From Nocardia sp. BMG111209 (GTDB taxonomy: Bacteria; Actinomycetota; Actinomycetes; Mycobacteriales; Mycobacteriaceae), in the NCBI RefSeq assembly GCF_000381925.1, contig NZ_KB907308.1, forward strand, positions 372,001-436,000: a DNA stretch of 64,000 nt, given 5' to 3'. The notes below the pieces were generated by a model. That model was not told the origin of the DNA and ran no database searches. It worked only from the letters and a program-made list of their open reading frames with translations. Of this stretch, positions 16,603 through 26,030 are shown one piece after another. Made by a program: the position numbers and the translations under genes. Position 1 is the stretch's first letter; each line of letters begins with the position of its first letter.

Positions 16603-18306
16603 TCAGATCGGCAGGGCCGCGCCGGGGATCGCGTCGAGTAGTCCACGGGTGTAGGGATCGGTTGGCGTGCTGAGGATTTCGTCCGCCGGACCCGCCTCCA
16701 CCACGCGGCCGCCGCGCATCACCAGGACCTCGTGGGCGAGCGCGCGGACGACGGCCAGATCGTGCGAGATGAACAGGTAGCTGACGCCGAGATGTTGTTG
16801 CAGATCGGACAGCAGGGTGAGGATCTGGTCCTGTACCAGCACATCCAGGGCCGACACCGGTTCGTCGCAGACCACCAGCGGGGGTTCGGCGGCGAGCGCG
16901 CGGGCGACGGCGACCCGCTGGCGCTGGCCGCCGGACAGTTCGTTCGGGTGGCGCCGCGCGACCGCCGCCGGGAGGGCGACCTGGTCGAGTAGTTCCGCGA
17001 CCCGTTCGCGGCGGGCCGCGCGGCCACCGATTCCGAAGGCGCGCAACGGTTCCGCGATCAGGCGAGCGACCGTCCACATCGGGTCCAGGGAGGCATACGG
17101 ATCCTGGAACACCGGCTGCATGGCCCGCCGGGCCGCGCGCAACCGATCACCGGTGCGGCCCTGTAGATCCGCGCCGTCCAGGTGGATACTGCCCGCGGTG
17201 GGGGTGACCAGCCCGAGCACCATGCGCGCGACAGTGGTTTTGCCCGAACCGGATTCGCCGACGATGGCCGTGGTGCGACCACGGCCGACGGTGAACGACA
17301 CGTCGTCCACGGCCGTCAGCAGGCCGCCACGGCCACGCAGACGGTACTCCTTGCGCACACCACACACCTCCAGCAGCGGCACTCCGGTTTCGGCCGCCGC
17401 GCCGGGTGCCCTTTCGGCCGCACCGTTCGCGCGTTGCGCTGTGCCGGTGACGCCCGACACCACAGTGGCAAGGCCGTTGGTCGTGGCGGTCGCCGATCGG
17501 GCGGCCGTGTCGGCGAGCGCGGCGGGGGCGGCGGCGATCAGGCGGCGGGTGTAGGGGTGGTGGGGGGTGGTGAGAACCGTTCGGGCCGGGCCGGTTTCGA
17601 CGATGCGGCCTTCGGACATCACGATCACGCGGTCGGCGCGTTCGGCGGCCAGGCCGAGGTCGTGGGTCACCAGGAGCAGGGCGGTGCCCAGGTCGCGGGT
17701 GAGTTCGGTGAGGCTGTCGAGGATTCGGCGTTGCACGGTGACGTCGAGGGCCGAGGTCGGTTCGTCGGCGATGAGCAGGTGTGGGCGGCAGGCCAGGGCG
17801 ATGGCGATCAGGACGCGCTGGCGCATGCCGCCGGACAGTTCGTGCGGGTATTGGCGGGCGCGGCGGCGGGGGTCGGGGAGGCCCGCGCGGCCGAGGAGTT
17901 CCACGGTGCGGCGGCGGGCCTCGCGGTGTCCGCAGATGCGATGGGCCACCAGGGTTTCCGATACCTGGGTGCCGATTCGGGTGACGGGGTTGAGGTTCGA
18001 CATCGGATCCTGCGGGACCAGACCGATCTCCTTGCCGCGCAGAGTTCGCAGGTGCCGTTCCGGGACGTGCGTGATCTCCGTTCCGCGCCAGGCGATCCGG
18101 CCGCCGGTGACCCGGCCGGATCCGGGCAGCAGGCCCAGGACGGCATGTGCCAGGGTGGATTTGCCGGATCCGGAGGCGCCGACCACCGCGACCCGCTCCC
18201 CCGGCGCGAGGGTCAGGTCGACGCCGCGCACCGCCGGTACGTCGCCGAAGGAGACCCGCAGATCGTCGATCTCGAGCAGCGGACCGGGCACGGCGTCCTC
18301 CGTCAT
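16603..18306 (-). CDS. Peptide ABC transporter ATPase, fused DppD-DppF type
   Basis: Cytoplasmic ATPase of 567 residues containing two full ABC domains in tandem. The first has Walker A GASGSGKST and signature LSGGMRQR. The second has Walker A GESGSGKTT and signature LSGGQRQR, with the downstream D-loop and switch His in both. A variable linker rich in Ala and Thr (about residues 255-305) joins them. The fused layout is that of E. coli GsiA and mycobacterial DppD. It follows the second permease by an ATGA overlap and is the last gene of the five-gene operon starting at ggt. Confidence 0.93.
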   Translation of the reverse strand: MTEDAVPGPLLEIDDLRVSFGDVPAVRGVDLTLAPGERVAVVGASGSGKSTLAHAVLGLLPGSGRVTGGRIAWRGTEITHVPERHLRTLRGKEIGLVPQDPMSNLNPVTRIGTQVSETLVAHRICGHREARRRTVELLGRAGLPDPRRRARQYPHELSGGMRQRVLIAIALACRPHLLIADEPTSALDVTVQRRILDSLTELTRDLGTALLLVTHDLGLAAERADRVIVMSEGRIVETGPARTVLTTPHHPYTRRLIAAAPAALADTAARSATATTNGLATVVSGVTGTAQRANGAAERAPGAAAETGVPLLEVCGVRKEYRLRGRGGLLTAVDDVSFTVGRGRTTAIVGESGSGKTTVARMVLGLVTPTAGSIHLDGADLQGRTGDRLRAARRAMQPVFQDPYASLDPMWTVARLIAEPLRAFGIGGRAARRERVAELLDQVALPAAVARRHPNELSGGQRQRVAVARALAAEPPLVVCDEPVSALDVLVQDQILTLLSDLQQHLGVSYLFISHDLAVVRALAHEVLVMRGGRVVEAGPADEILSTPTDPYTRGLLDAIPGAALPI

Positions 18307-19190
18307 CGCGCGGTCTTCGGATCGAGGGCGTCGCGCAGGGCGTCGCCGAAGAGGTTGAAGCCCAGGCAGATCAGTGCCAGGGCGATGCCGGGGAAGATGC
18401 CGGGCCAGATGCTGCGGGACAGGTACTGCTGGGCGTCGGACAGCATGATGCCGAGGCTGGGGGCCGGTGGCCGGATGCCGAGTCCGAGGAAGGACAGCAC
18501 CGCCTCCCCCAGCACGGCGATCGGCATGATCAGGGTCGCCTGGACGATCGCCGCCGCGGCGGCGTTGGGCAGGATGTGCTCGGCGAGGATGCGCCACGGC
18601 CGCACGTGCATCACACGCGCGGCCAGGACGAAGTCGGATTCCTTCAGCCGCAGCGTCTCCGCGCGCACCACCCGCATCATCACCGGCACCTGCGAGATGC
18701 CCAGCGCGACAGCGGCATCCACCAGACCGCCCCCGTTGATCGCGGCCAGTCCGACGCCGAGCACGAAATAGGGGAAGGACAGCACCACGTCGCCGATCCG
18801 CGACAGCACCGCGTCCGGACGGCGCCAGTACCCGGCCACCAGCCCGAGCGTGCCGCCGAACAGCACCGCGCACGACACCGACAGCGCGCCGACCTCCAAT
18901 GAGGCGCGGGTGCCGTAGAGCACCCGGGAGAGCACGTCACGGCCGAGATCGTCGGTGCCGAGGGCGAATCCGACCGTGCCGGGATGCTGGAACGGCGCCG
19001 CGAAGTGCACCTCCGCTGGCCCGTAGGGCGCCAGCAGCGGCGCGCATAGACCGGCCAGGACGGTGAGCAGCAGCAGTGCCGCGCCGATGATCCCCTTGGG
19101 GTCGCGGCGCAGCCGGCGCCACGGACCGGTGCGCGCGGCCGCCGGTGGTGCGCCGATCGTGTTCTCCCGCTTCGGAATCGTGACGGTCAT
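18303..19190 (-). CDS. Peptide ABC transporter permease, DppC/GsiD type
   Basis: Inner-membrane permease of 295 residues. An N-terminal OppC-like leader (WRRLRRDPKGIIGAALLL) precedes the hallmark FALGTDDLGRDVLSRVLYG and the EAA-type loop RAETLRLKESDFVLAARVM. It ends with SLGIMLSDAQQYL and NLFGDALRDALDPK. Both ends overlap neighbours by ATGA, which implies tight translational coupling with the other permease and the ATPase. Confidence 0.94.
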   Translation of the reverse strand: MTVTIPKRENTIGAPPAAARTGPWRRLRRDPKGIIGAALLLLTVLAGLCAPLLAPYGPAEVHFAAPFQHPGTVGFALGTDDLGRDVLSRVLYGTRASLEVGALSVSCAVLFGGTLGLVAGYWRRPDAVLSRIGDVVLSFPYFVLGVGLAAINGGGLVDAAVALGISQVPVMMRVVRAETLRLKESDFVLAARVMHVRPWRILAEHILPNAAAAAIVQATLIMPIAVLGEAVLSFLGLGIRPPAPSLGIMLSDAQQYLSRSIWPGIFPGIALALICLGFNLFGDALRDALDPKTAR

Positions 19191-20143
19191 CGGGTCCTCC
19201 CGGCCACGCGCACCCGCGGGTCGATCATCGTGTACAGCCCGTCCACCAGCAGGTTGATCAGGATGTAGGACGCGACGATCACCAGGACGACGGCCTCGAT
19301 CACCGGATAGTCGCGGCTGAACAGCGAATCCAGGGTCAGTTTGCCGATCCCGGGCAGCGCGAAGATGCGCTCGGTGACCACCGTGCCGGCGATGAGCAGG
19401 CCCAGTTGCAGGCCGATCACCGTGGTGACCACGATCAGGCTGTTGCGCAGGCCGTAGCGGAGCGTGACCGTCACCGGCCCGAGCCCCTTCGCGCGGGCGG
19501 TGCGCACGAAATCGGCGGTCAGCGTCTCGACCATGGACGAGCGGGTCTGTCGTTGCAGCATCGCCGCGTGGGTGAGGCCGAGCACCAGGGCGGGCAGGGT
19601 CAGGTGGTACAGCGCGCGCGCCGGATCGTGCAGTGGCGATACATATCCCGAGGCCGGGAACCAGTGCAGCCGCACCGACAGGTACAGCACCCCGAGCAGT
19701 CCCAGCCAGAACGTGGGCACCGACATCGCCACCAGCGAAACCCCGTTCGCGAGCCATTCCGGCCAGCGCCCCCGGTACACCGCGGCCAGCACCCCGCCGG
19801 ACACGCCGATCAGGACCGCGATCACCATCGCGTATCCGGCCAGTTGCAGGGTCACCGGGAAGGTGGCGGCGATCATGCCGCGCACCGGCGCACCGGTCCG
19901 GATGGACCGGCCGAAGTCTCCGGATGCGCTGTGCCACAGGAACTCCCAGTACTGCTCCCACAGCGGCCGATCCAGGCCGAGGTGCGCACGCACCGCGGCG
20001 ACGGTCTGCGGGTCGGCCTGTTCACCGGCCGTGGTGACGGCCGGATCGCCGGGCAGCGCGCGCACCCCCAGGAAGATCACCATCGAGGCCAGCACCAGGG
20101 TCAGCGCCGACTGCCACAACCGGTGCAGGACGAACCGCAACAC
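19187..20143 (-). CDS. Peptide ABC transporter permease, DppB/GsiC type
   Basis: Inner-membrane permease of 318 residues with six helices, OppB/DppB family. Visible landmarks are the start MLRFVLHRLWQSALTL, the periplasmic GLDRPLWEQYWEFLWHSASGDFGRS segment, and the EAA loop TADFVRTARAKGLG. The GTG at 20143 lies 11 bp after the binding-protein stop. It pairs with the DppC-type permease to form the channel. Confidence 0.94.
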   Translation of the reverse strand: MLRFVLHRLWQSALTLVLASMVIFLGVRALPGDPAVTTAGEQADPQTVAAVRAHLGLDRPLWEQYWEFLWHSASGDFGRSIRTGAPVRGMIAATFPVTLQLAGYAMVIAVLIGVSGGVLAAVYRGRWPEWLANGVSLVAMSVPTFWLGLLGVLYLSVRLHWFPASGYVSPLHDPARALYHLTLPALVLGLTHAAMLQRQTRSSMVETLTADFVRTARAKGLGPVTVTLRYGLRNSLIVVTTVIGLQLGLLIAGTVVTERIFALPGIGKLTLDSLFSRDYPVIEAVVLVIVASYILINLLVDGLYTMIDPRVRVAGRTR

Positions 20144-20153
20144 GGCCGGCGCC

Positions 20154-21779
20154 TCAGCCGGCCACGAAGGCGGCCCTGCCCAGCCGCACCACCCCGTCCG
20201 GGTACACCTCCACGCCGGCGACGCCCGTCGACTGACCGGTGAGCACGCGGATGCGATAGGTGTACAGGTAGGGGTTGTCCTGCTCGATGAGCCCCACCGC
20301 CCGGCCGTAGAGGTCGGCGCGCTGGGCCGGATCGGCGACCCGGCCGGCCCGTGCCAGCAGATCGTCCATCGCGGGCGAGGAGTAACCGCCGTAGTTGCCG
20401 GGCGATCCGGTGGACAGGAACCGGGCGGTGTTGGCGTCCGGGTCGATCCGGCCGGACCAGCCCAGGAACAGCGCCTCGAAGGTGCCGCGCTTCTGCACGT
20501 CCAGCAGGGTCGAGTACTCGACCGGGACGATCCGCAGATCGAATCCGCCCGCGGCGACCGAGGATTGCAGCGCCTGCGCGTAGCGCAGATCGGCCTGGCG
20601 GTTGGAGACCTGCAACGTCACCGGGAACGGCATCGGCACCCCGGCCTCGGTGAGCAACTGCTTGGCGCGTTGCGGATCGTATGCGGGACAAGCGGTTCCG
20701 GCCGCGGAGGCGAACGTCGAGTTCGGCACGATCGGCGTGCAGGCGGGATCGAACCAGTTGTCGAACACCGCCCCGACCAGTTGCGGCCGATCGATGCTCA
20801 GCGACAGGGCCTGCCGGACGCGGGTGTCCTTGGCCAGCGGGGTGTCGATCTGGTGCACGGGCTTGCCGACGCCGTCGACATTGCCGATGTTGATCGTGAG
20901 GCCCTGGTATCCGAGCGAACTCGATTGCAGCAGGCGCAGTTTCGGGTCACCGGCGAGGGCGGCGGCGTCGTTCGGGGCGATGGTGTCGGCGACCTGGACA
21001 TCGCCGGAGCGCAGGTTGGCGGCCCGGATGTTGTCGTCGCCGATGATCCGATAGGTGATGCCGTCCAGATGCACGTGCGCCGCGTCGTAGTACAGCGGGT
21101 CCTTGGTCACGGTGATCGACGTCTGCGGCACGCGCGCAACGAATGTGAACGGGCCGACGCACACCGGGTGATCACCGAAGGAGTCCCCGGCTGCGGTCAG
21201 CGCGGCCGGGGACATGATCATCCCGGCCCGGTCGGCCAGCGCGGCGGTGATCGGCGCGAACGGTGATTTGAAGTGCAGCACGACATGTCCCGCGTCGGTG
21301 GTGTCGATGCTCGCGATCGGCCCCATCTCGCTGGTGCGCTGGGAGGTCTTGAAGGTGAGGTGCCGTTGCAGGCTGGTCTGCACCGCCGCGGCGTCGAAGG
21401 CGGTGCCGTCGGCGAACTTCACGCCGGTGCGCAGCGCGACGGTGACGGTCAGGCCGTCCGGGGAGATGTCGGGCAGGGCCGCGGCCAGCTGGGGTACCAG
21501 ATGGCCGGCGGAATCGTTGTCGTAGAGCTTCTCGCAGATCGAGCTCATCACGACGCGGGTGTAGAGCGAGCTGGACGTGGTGGGGTCCAGGCGATCCGGT
21601 TCGGAGGACAGGCCCATCACCAGGTTGCCGCCCTCGCGGACCTGCCGACTGCCGATCGGAGTGCCGAAATCGTCCGCGTGCGCGGCGGTTCCGACGGAAT
21701 GTTGCGCGGGTGAACATGCGGTGACGGCCGGCACACCGAGTAGTGCCACGGCCAAGCCGACTGCCACCTTCCGTGCCAT
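20154..21779 (-). CDS. Peptide-binding lipoprotein, extracellular solute-binding family 5
   Basis: Substrate receptor of the importer, 541 residues. The signal peptide ends in the lipobox AVTAC, so the protein is expected to be a surface lipoprotein. Family-5 features include EGGNLVMGLSSEPDRLDPTTSSSLYTRVV, LTVTVALRTGVKFADGTAFDAAAV and VRQALSLSIDRPQLV. Starts at 21788 and 21803 are also in frame; 21779 gives the best signal peptide. The neighbouring gamma-glutamyltransferase suggests gamma-glutamyl peptides or glutathione as ligand, by analogy with E. coli GsiB. Confidence 0.9.
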   Translation of the reverse strand: MARKVAVGLAVALLGVPAVTACSPAQHSVGTAAHADDFGTPIGSRQVREGGNLVMGLSSEPDRLDPTTSSSLYTRVVMSSICEKLYDNDSAGHLVPQLAAALPDISPDGLTVTVALRTGVKFADGTAFDAAAVQTSLQRHLTFKTSQRTSEMGPIASIDTTDAGHVVLHFKSPFAPITAALADRAGMIMSPAALTAAGDSFGDHPVCVGPFTFVARVPQTSITVTKDPLYYDAAHVHLDGITYRIIGDDNIRAANLRSGDVQVADTIAPNDAAALAGDPKLRLLQSSSLGYQGLTINIGNVDGVGKPVHQIDTPLAKDTRVRQALSLSIDRPQLVGAVFDNWFDPACTPIVPNSTFASAAGTACPAYDPQRAKQLLTEAGVPMPFPVTLQVSNRQADLRYAQALQSSVAAGGFDLRIVPVEYSTLLDVQKRGTFEALFLGWSGRIDPDANTARFLSTGSPGNYGGYSSPAMDDLLARAGRVADPAQRADLYGRAVGLIEQDNPYLYTYRIRVLTGQSTGVAGVEVYPDGVVRLGRAAFVAG

Positions 21780-21978
21780 TCGGGGGAGCATGCCGTACAA
21801 CATACTTCGCTTCGCGATACTTCGCTTTCCGGACAGCTATCCGCCGATCGGTCCGGTTCTGACGCCTTTCGGAGTGTGCGAAAGTTGCTGTGCCGCTGTT
21901 TCTTACATCACACCAGCGCGGCCCGCAAACCGGGGAAGCGGCGCAAAGTGGCAATCGTGTCGCACTAGCGGCAATCGA

Positions 21979-23754
21979 TCAGCGACCGGCGGCGTAGCCC
22001 TGCATCCCGCGTGGGTTCGCGCCGGCGGACAGCACCCCGGTCTCGGGATCCCGTGCCACCGCGCACATCCGGCCCTCCGACCACGGACCGCCCACCGTGA
22101 CCAGGTGGCCGCGGCGACGCAGTTCGGTGATCACGCCGGCCCCGATGCGCGATTCCACGATCACCGCACCCGGGCTGATGGTGCGCGGATAGAACGAGCC
22201 GGGGAAGCTCTCCTGATGCCAGTTCGGCGCGTCGATCGCGCCCTGCAGATCCCATCCGCCGCGCACCCGTTCGCCGAGCGCGACCGCGAGGAAGAAGTGC
22301 AGGCTCCACTGGTCCTGCTGGTCGCCACCGGGTGTGCCGAACGCCAGTACGGCCCGCCCGTCGCGCAACGCCAGGGTGGGGCTGAGCGTGCTGCGCGGAC
22401 GCCGGCCGGGGGTCAGCGAACTCGCCAGACCCGGTTCCAGCCAGGTCATCTGCAAGCGGGTGCCGAGCGGGAAGCCGAGTTCCGGTACCACGGGATTGGA
22501 TTGCAGCCAGCCGCCGCTGGGTGTGGCGGAGATCATGTTGCCCCAGCGGTCCACCACATCCAGATGGCAGGTGTCGCCGCGGGTTTCGCCGGTGGCGGCC
22601 ACCGTGGGCTCGCCCGCCCCGGACGGAACCTCCTGTGCCGCACGGTCTCCCGCGTACCGGGTGACGACCGGCCGCTGCCCGTCGGGGCTGCCGGGCCGCA
22701 GTTCGAGCGAGGCGCACGCCCCGATCAGGCTGCGGCGCCCGGTGTTGTAGTACGACGACAGCAGCGTCTGCATCGAGACGGTGGTGCCGTCGCCGTACCA
22801 GGCCTCGCGATCCGCGAACGCCAGCTTCGACCCCTCGACGAGGGTGTGGAAGTACTCGGGCGTCCCGTAGGCCGGCCGCTCCGGCAGCAGGGCCAGCTGT
22901 TGCAGGAACACCGGGCCCTGGCTCCACGGCCCGGCCTTCGCGACGGTCCAGCCGTTCCAGTCGTGGGTGACCGGATCCTCGTACGTGGCAGCGTAATTCG
23001 CGAGATCGTCGCCGGTGAGGGTACCGGCGTGCCGCGCGCCGGAGGTGTCCAGGGCCGGTCGCGCGGCGGTGGCGGCCAGCGCCTCGCCGATGAATCCCTC
23101 GCGCCATACCCGCCGGGCCGCCTCGATCTGCGCCTCGCGATCGGCGCCCGCCGCCTCGGCCTCGGTGATCAGCCGCCGCCAGGTGCCGGCCAACGCCGGA
23201 TTGGCCAGCAATTGCCCTGGGGCAGGCGGCTTTCCGTCGCGCAGATACACCGCGGCCGAACTGGTCCACTCGGTCTCGAACAGCCGCTGCACCGCCGCGA
23301 CGGTGGCGCCGATCCGTTCCACCGCCGGGACGCCACGCTCGGCGTAGCCGATGGCGTAGGACAGCACCTCGGCCAGGCGTTTCGTACCGTGATCGCGCAG
23401 CAGCACCAGCCAGGCGTCGAAGGCGCCCGGTACCGCGGCGGCCAGCGGACCGGTGCCGGGCACCAGTTCCAGCCCGAGCGAGGTGTAGTGCTCGATACTC
23501 GCCCCGGCCGGCGCCGGGCCCTGCCCGCACAGCACCCGCGGCGGCCCGCCGACCGGCGCCAGCAGGATCGGCACCTCACCGGCGGGCCCGTTCAGATGCG
23601 GTTCGGCGACGTGCAGCGTGAACGCCGCCGCGACCGCGGCGTCGAAGGCGTTGCCGTCGGCCTCCAGGACCGCCATGGCGACCGCGGAGGCCAGCCAGTG
23701 GGTGGTCGACACCATGCCGAAGCTGCCCTGCAACGTGGGACGTGTGGTGAACAC
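21979..23754 (-). CDS. ggt: Gamma-glutamyltransferase family protein
   Basis: Ntn-hydrolase proenzyme of 591 residues that should self-cleave and then hydrolyse or transfer gamma-glutamyl groups. The cleavage nucleophile is Thr395 in GDTCHLDVVD, corresponding to the TTHxSVVD motif. The front region shows STTHWLASAVAMAVLEADGNAFDAAVAAAF and HLNGPAGE. The GTG at 23754 is preferred because homologues begin FTTRPTLQG and because an ATG at 23805 would leave only 20 bp to the divergent regulator. No signal peptide is obvious, so the product may be cytoplasmic. It heads the operon with the peptide importer, 200 bp ahead of the binding protein. Confidence 0.88.
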   Translation of the reverse strand: MFTTRPTLQGSFGMVSTTHWLASAVAMAVLEADGNAFDAAVAAAFTLHVAEPHLNGPAGEVPILLAPVGGPPRVLCGQGPAPAGASIEHYTSLGLELVPGTGPLAAAVPGAFDAWLVLLRDHGTKRLAEVLSYAIGYAERGVPAVERIGATVAAVQRLFETEWTSSAAVYLRDGKPPAPGQLLANPALAGTWRRLITEAEAAGADREAQIEAARRVWREGFIGEALAATAARPALDTSGARHAGTLTGDDLANYAATYEDPVTHDWNGWTVAKAGPWSQGPVFLQQLALLPERPAYGTPEYFHTLVEGSKLAFADREAWYGDGTTVSMQTLLSSYYNTGRRSLIGACASLELRPGSPDGQRPVVTRYAGDRAAQEVPSGAGEPTVAATGETRGDTCHLDVVDRWGNMISATPSGGWLQSNPVVPELGFPLGTRLQMTWLEPGLASSLTPGRRPRSTLSPTLALRDGRAVLAFGTPGGDQQDQWSLHFFLAVALGERVRGGWDLQGAIDAPNWHQESFPGSFYPRTISPGAVIVESRIGAGVITELRRRGHLVTVGGPWSEGRMCAVARDPETGVLSAGANPRGMQGYAAGR

Positions 23755-23825
23755 ACGCCGAGTATCACCCGACGATCGGATGTACGTCCAAGACATCTGT
23801 GACACCGTTCCAATAGCGTGGGTGT

Positions 23826-24722
23826 ATGGAACGCAGGCAACTCGAGTATTTCGTCGCCATCGTGGAGCACGGTGGTTTCACGCACGCCGCGCGCGCCCTG
23901 CAGGTGGCGCAGCCGTCGCTGTCGCGGGCGATCGCGAAACTCGAGGAGGAACTCGGGGTGGCGCTGTTCCACCGGGTCGGGCGCAACGCGGTGCTGAGCA
24001 GCGCCGGTGAGCTGATGGCCGAACGGGCCCGGCAGGTGTTGCGCGATCTGGACGCGCTGCGCGCCGCCGCCCAGACGGTCGGCGAGGGTGCGGTCGGCCG
24101 GGTCGACGTGGCCGCGACCTCCTCCTCGGCGCTGGAACCTGTGATCAGCATCATCGCCGAACTGCGTGCACACCATCCGGGTGTGACGGTGAGCACCTCC
24201 TCGGCGCTGTCGGCCACCGAGGTGGTCGCGCTGGTGCTGCGCGGCCGGTGCGAGGCCGGGGTGTGCGCCAGCGCGGAGCGGCCGGCGGGGCAGGGCCTGA
24301 TCTCGCACCACCTCCGCGACGAGCAGTTCCTGCTGGTGATGCCGCCGGGCACGACGGTCGGCGCGGGCGACGGGACGATCACGGCGAGCGATCTGCGCGG
24401 TATGCATTTCGTCGTCCCGCACGCCGCCACCGCGGTGCGGGCCCGGTTCGACCGGCTGGCCGCCGAGGTCGGTGAGCTGACCATCGCCGCGGAGGTCGGC
24501 GACCGCAGCGTGGTGCTGCCGATGGTGCTGCGCGGGGTCGGCGCCGCGCTGATGCCCGACGGCTGGGACTATCTGGCCCGCCGCTCCGGCGCCTCGGTCT
24601 ACCGCTTCGATCCGCCGGAACGCATCCCGCAGTGGCTGATCCACCGCACCGGGCCGATCACCGCCGCCGCGCGCGCGTTCATCGACACCACCCTGAGCCG
24701 GGCGCGGGACGCCGCCGAATAG
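23826..24722 (+). CDS. LysR-family transcriptional regulator
   Basis: Full-length LysR protein of 298 residues. The winged HTH is at the N-terminus (LEYFVAIVEHGGFTHAARALQVAQPSLSRAI, then LEEELGVALFHR) and the effector domain follows (GRVDVAATSSSALEPVISII, FLLVMPPGTTV). It is divergent from ggt with a 71-bp gap, the usual arrangement for a LysR activator of the neighbouring operon. The inducer may be a gamma-glutamyl compound, but this is inference only. Confidence 0.93.
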   Translation: MERRQLEYFVAIVEHGGFTHAARALQVAQPSLSRAIAKLEEELGVALFHRVGRNAVLSSAGELMAERARQVLRDLDALRAAAQTVGEGAVGRVDVAATSSSALEPVISIIAELRAHHPGVTVSTSSALSATEVVALVLRGRCEAGVCASAERPAGQGLISHHLRDEQFLLVMPPGTTVGAGDGTITASDLRGMHFVVPHAATAVRARFDRLAAEVGELTIAAEVGDRSVVLPMVLRGVGAALMPDGWDYLARRSGASVYRFDPPERIPQWLIHRTGPITAAARAFIDTTLSRARDAAE

Positions 24723-24843
24723 TGCTGGGGCACGGCGCATTCCGGGCCGTCTGCGCGGCGCTCTACGGCACCGGTCCGCGTGGCGCGCGACCGCTGCCGC
24801 ATTCCGATCGCCGGAAAGCGTTGTCCCGGTGTGTGATCAGCGG

Positions 24844-26025
24844 TCAGGTGGCCGGGGCCCGCAGCCGGTCCAGGCGGCGCACCACCGGTTCGGCGAAGCG
24901 GGCCGCGATCGGGCCGAGGACGGCCATCAGGAGTACGTATGTGCCTGCCATGGCGGCGAATTCGGCGGGTACCGCACCCGCCGACACCGCCAGTCCGGCG
25001 ATCACGATGGAGAATTCGCCGTGCGCGACGAGGGAGGTGCCCGCGCGCAGCCGGCCGTAGCGCGAGGCGCCCGCGCGCGCCGCCGCCCACCAGCCGGTGC
25101 CCACCTTGGTCACCACCGTGACCACGACGAGCACGCAGGCCCAGCCCAGTACCGGCGGAATACTCTTCGGGTCGGTGGACAGCCCGAACAGCACGAAGAA
25201 CAAGGCGGCGAACAGATCTCGCAGCGGCTCCAGCATGGTGCGGGCGCTCTCGGCGGTGGTGCCGGAGATCGCGATGCCGAGCAGGAACGCGCCGACGGCC
25301 GCGGAAACCTGGAGCACCGTGGCCATTCCGGCGACCAGCAGCGCCGAACCCAGCAGGGTCAGCAGGAAGATCTCGCGGTCGTGGCTGTCGATCAGCATCG
25401 ACACGTATCGGCCGTAGCGCAGCGCGATCACCAGCACCACGCTGACCGCGATCAACGCGATCGCGACCGACGTTGCGCCCGTGAGGAATCCGACGCCGGC
25501 CAGCACCGCGGTCAGCAACGGCAGATACGCCGCCATGGCCAGATCCTCGAACACCAGGATCGACAGGATGGCCGGCGTCTCCCGATTTCCCAAGCGGCCG
25601 AAGTCGTTCAGGATCTTCGCGACGATGCCCGAGGACGAGATCACCGTGACCCCGGCCATCGCGACCGCGCCGGTGAGGCCCCAGCCCAGCAACAGCGCGA
25701 TCACGACACCCGGTGTGGCATTGGCCAGCAGGTCCACCACGCCCGCGGTCCAGGACCGCCGCATGCTGGTGACCAGTTCGTCGGCGGTGTACTCGAGCCC
25801 GAGCAGCAGCAACAGCAGCACCACGCCGATTTCGCTGGCGAGATGGATGAATTGGTCGACGTGATGCAGTTCCACCAGACCGCCGGTGCCGAACACCAGA
25901 CCGCCGATCAGATACAACGGGATGGGCGACAGGCCGATTCGGGCCGCGAGCCGGCCGAGCAGTCCCAGCCCGAAGAACACCGCCCCCAGCTGGATGAGAC
26001 CCAGTGCAGTTTCGTCGGCGACCAC
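24844..26025 (-). CDS. Cation:proton antiporter, CPA2 (KefB/KhtU-like)
   Basis: Membrane antiporter of 393 residues with about 12 helices. It begins LGLIQLGAVFFGLGLLGRLAARIGLSPIPLYLIGGLVFG, contains HLASEIGVVLLLLLLGLEYTADEL and the SSSGIVAKILNDFGRLGNRETPAILSILVFEDLAMA segment typical of CPA2 K+/H+ exchangers. No C-terminal TrkA domain is attached. That function is supplied by the separate upstream gene 5 bp away, the arrangement of Bacillus KhtTU. The convergent gap 24723-24843 shows nothing recognisable. Confidence 0.9.
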   Translation of the reverse strand: MVADETALGLIQLGAVFFGLGLLGRLAARIGLSPIPLYLIGGLVFGTGGLVELHHVDQFIHLASEIGVVLLLLLLGLEYTADELVTSMRRSWTAGVVDLLANATPGVVIALLLGWGLTGAVAMAGVTVISSSGIVAKILNDFGRLGNRETPAILSILVFEDLAMAAYLPLLTAVLAGVGFLTGATSVAIALIAVSVVLVIALRYGRYVSMLIDSHDREIFLLTLLGSALLVAGMATVLQVSAAVGAFLLGIAISGTTAESARTMLEPLRDLFAALFFVLFGLSTDPKSIPPVLGWACVLVVVTVVTKVGTGWWAAARAGASRYGRLRAGTSLVAHGEFSIVIAGLAVSAGAVPAEFAAMAGTYVLLMAVLGPIAARFAEPVVRRLDRLRAPAT

Positions 26026-26030
26026 TCGAT

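Noticed and set aside
21577..23802. 741-residue plus-strand frame opposite ggt
   Set aside because: Opposes a clear gamma-glutamyltransferase; its composition is that of an antisense shadow.
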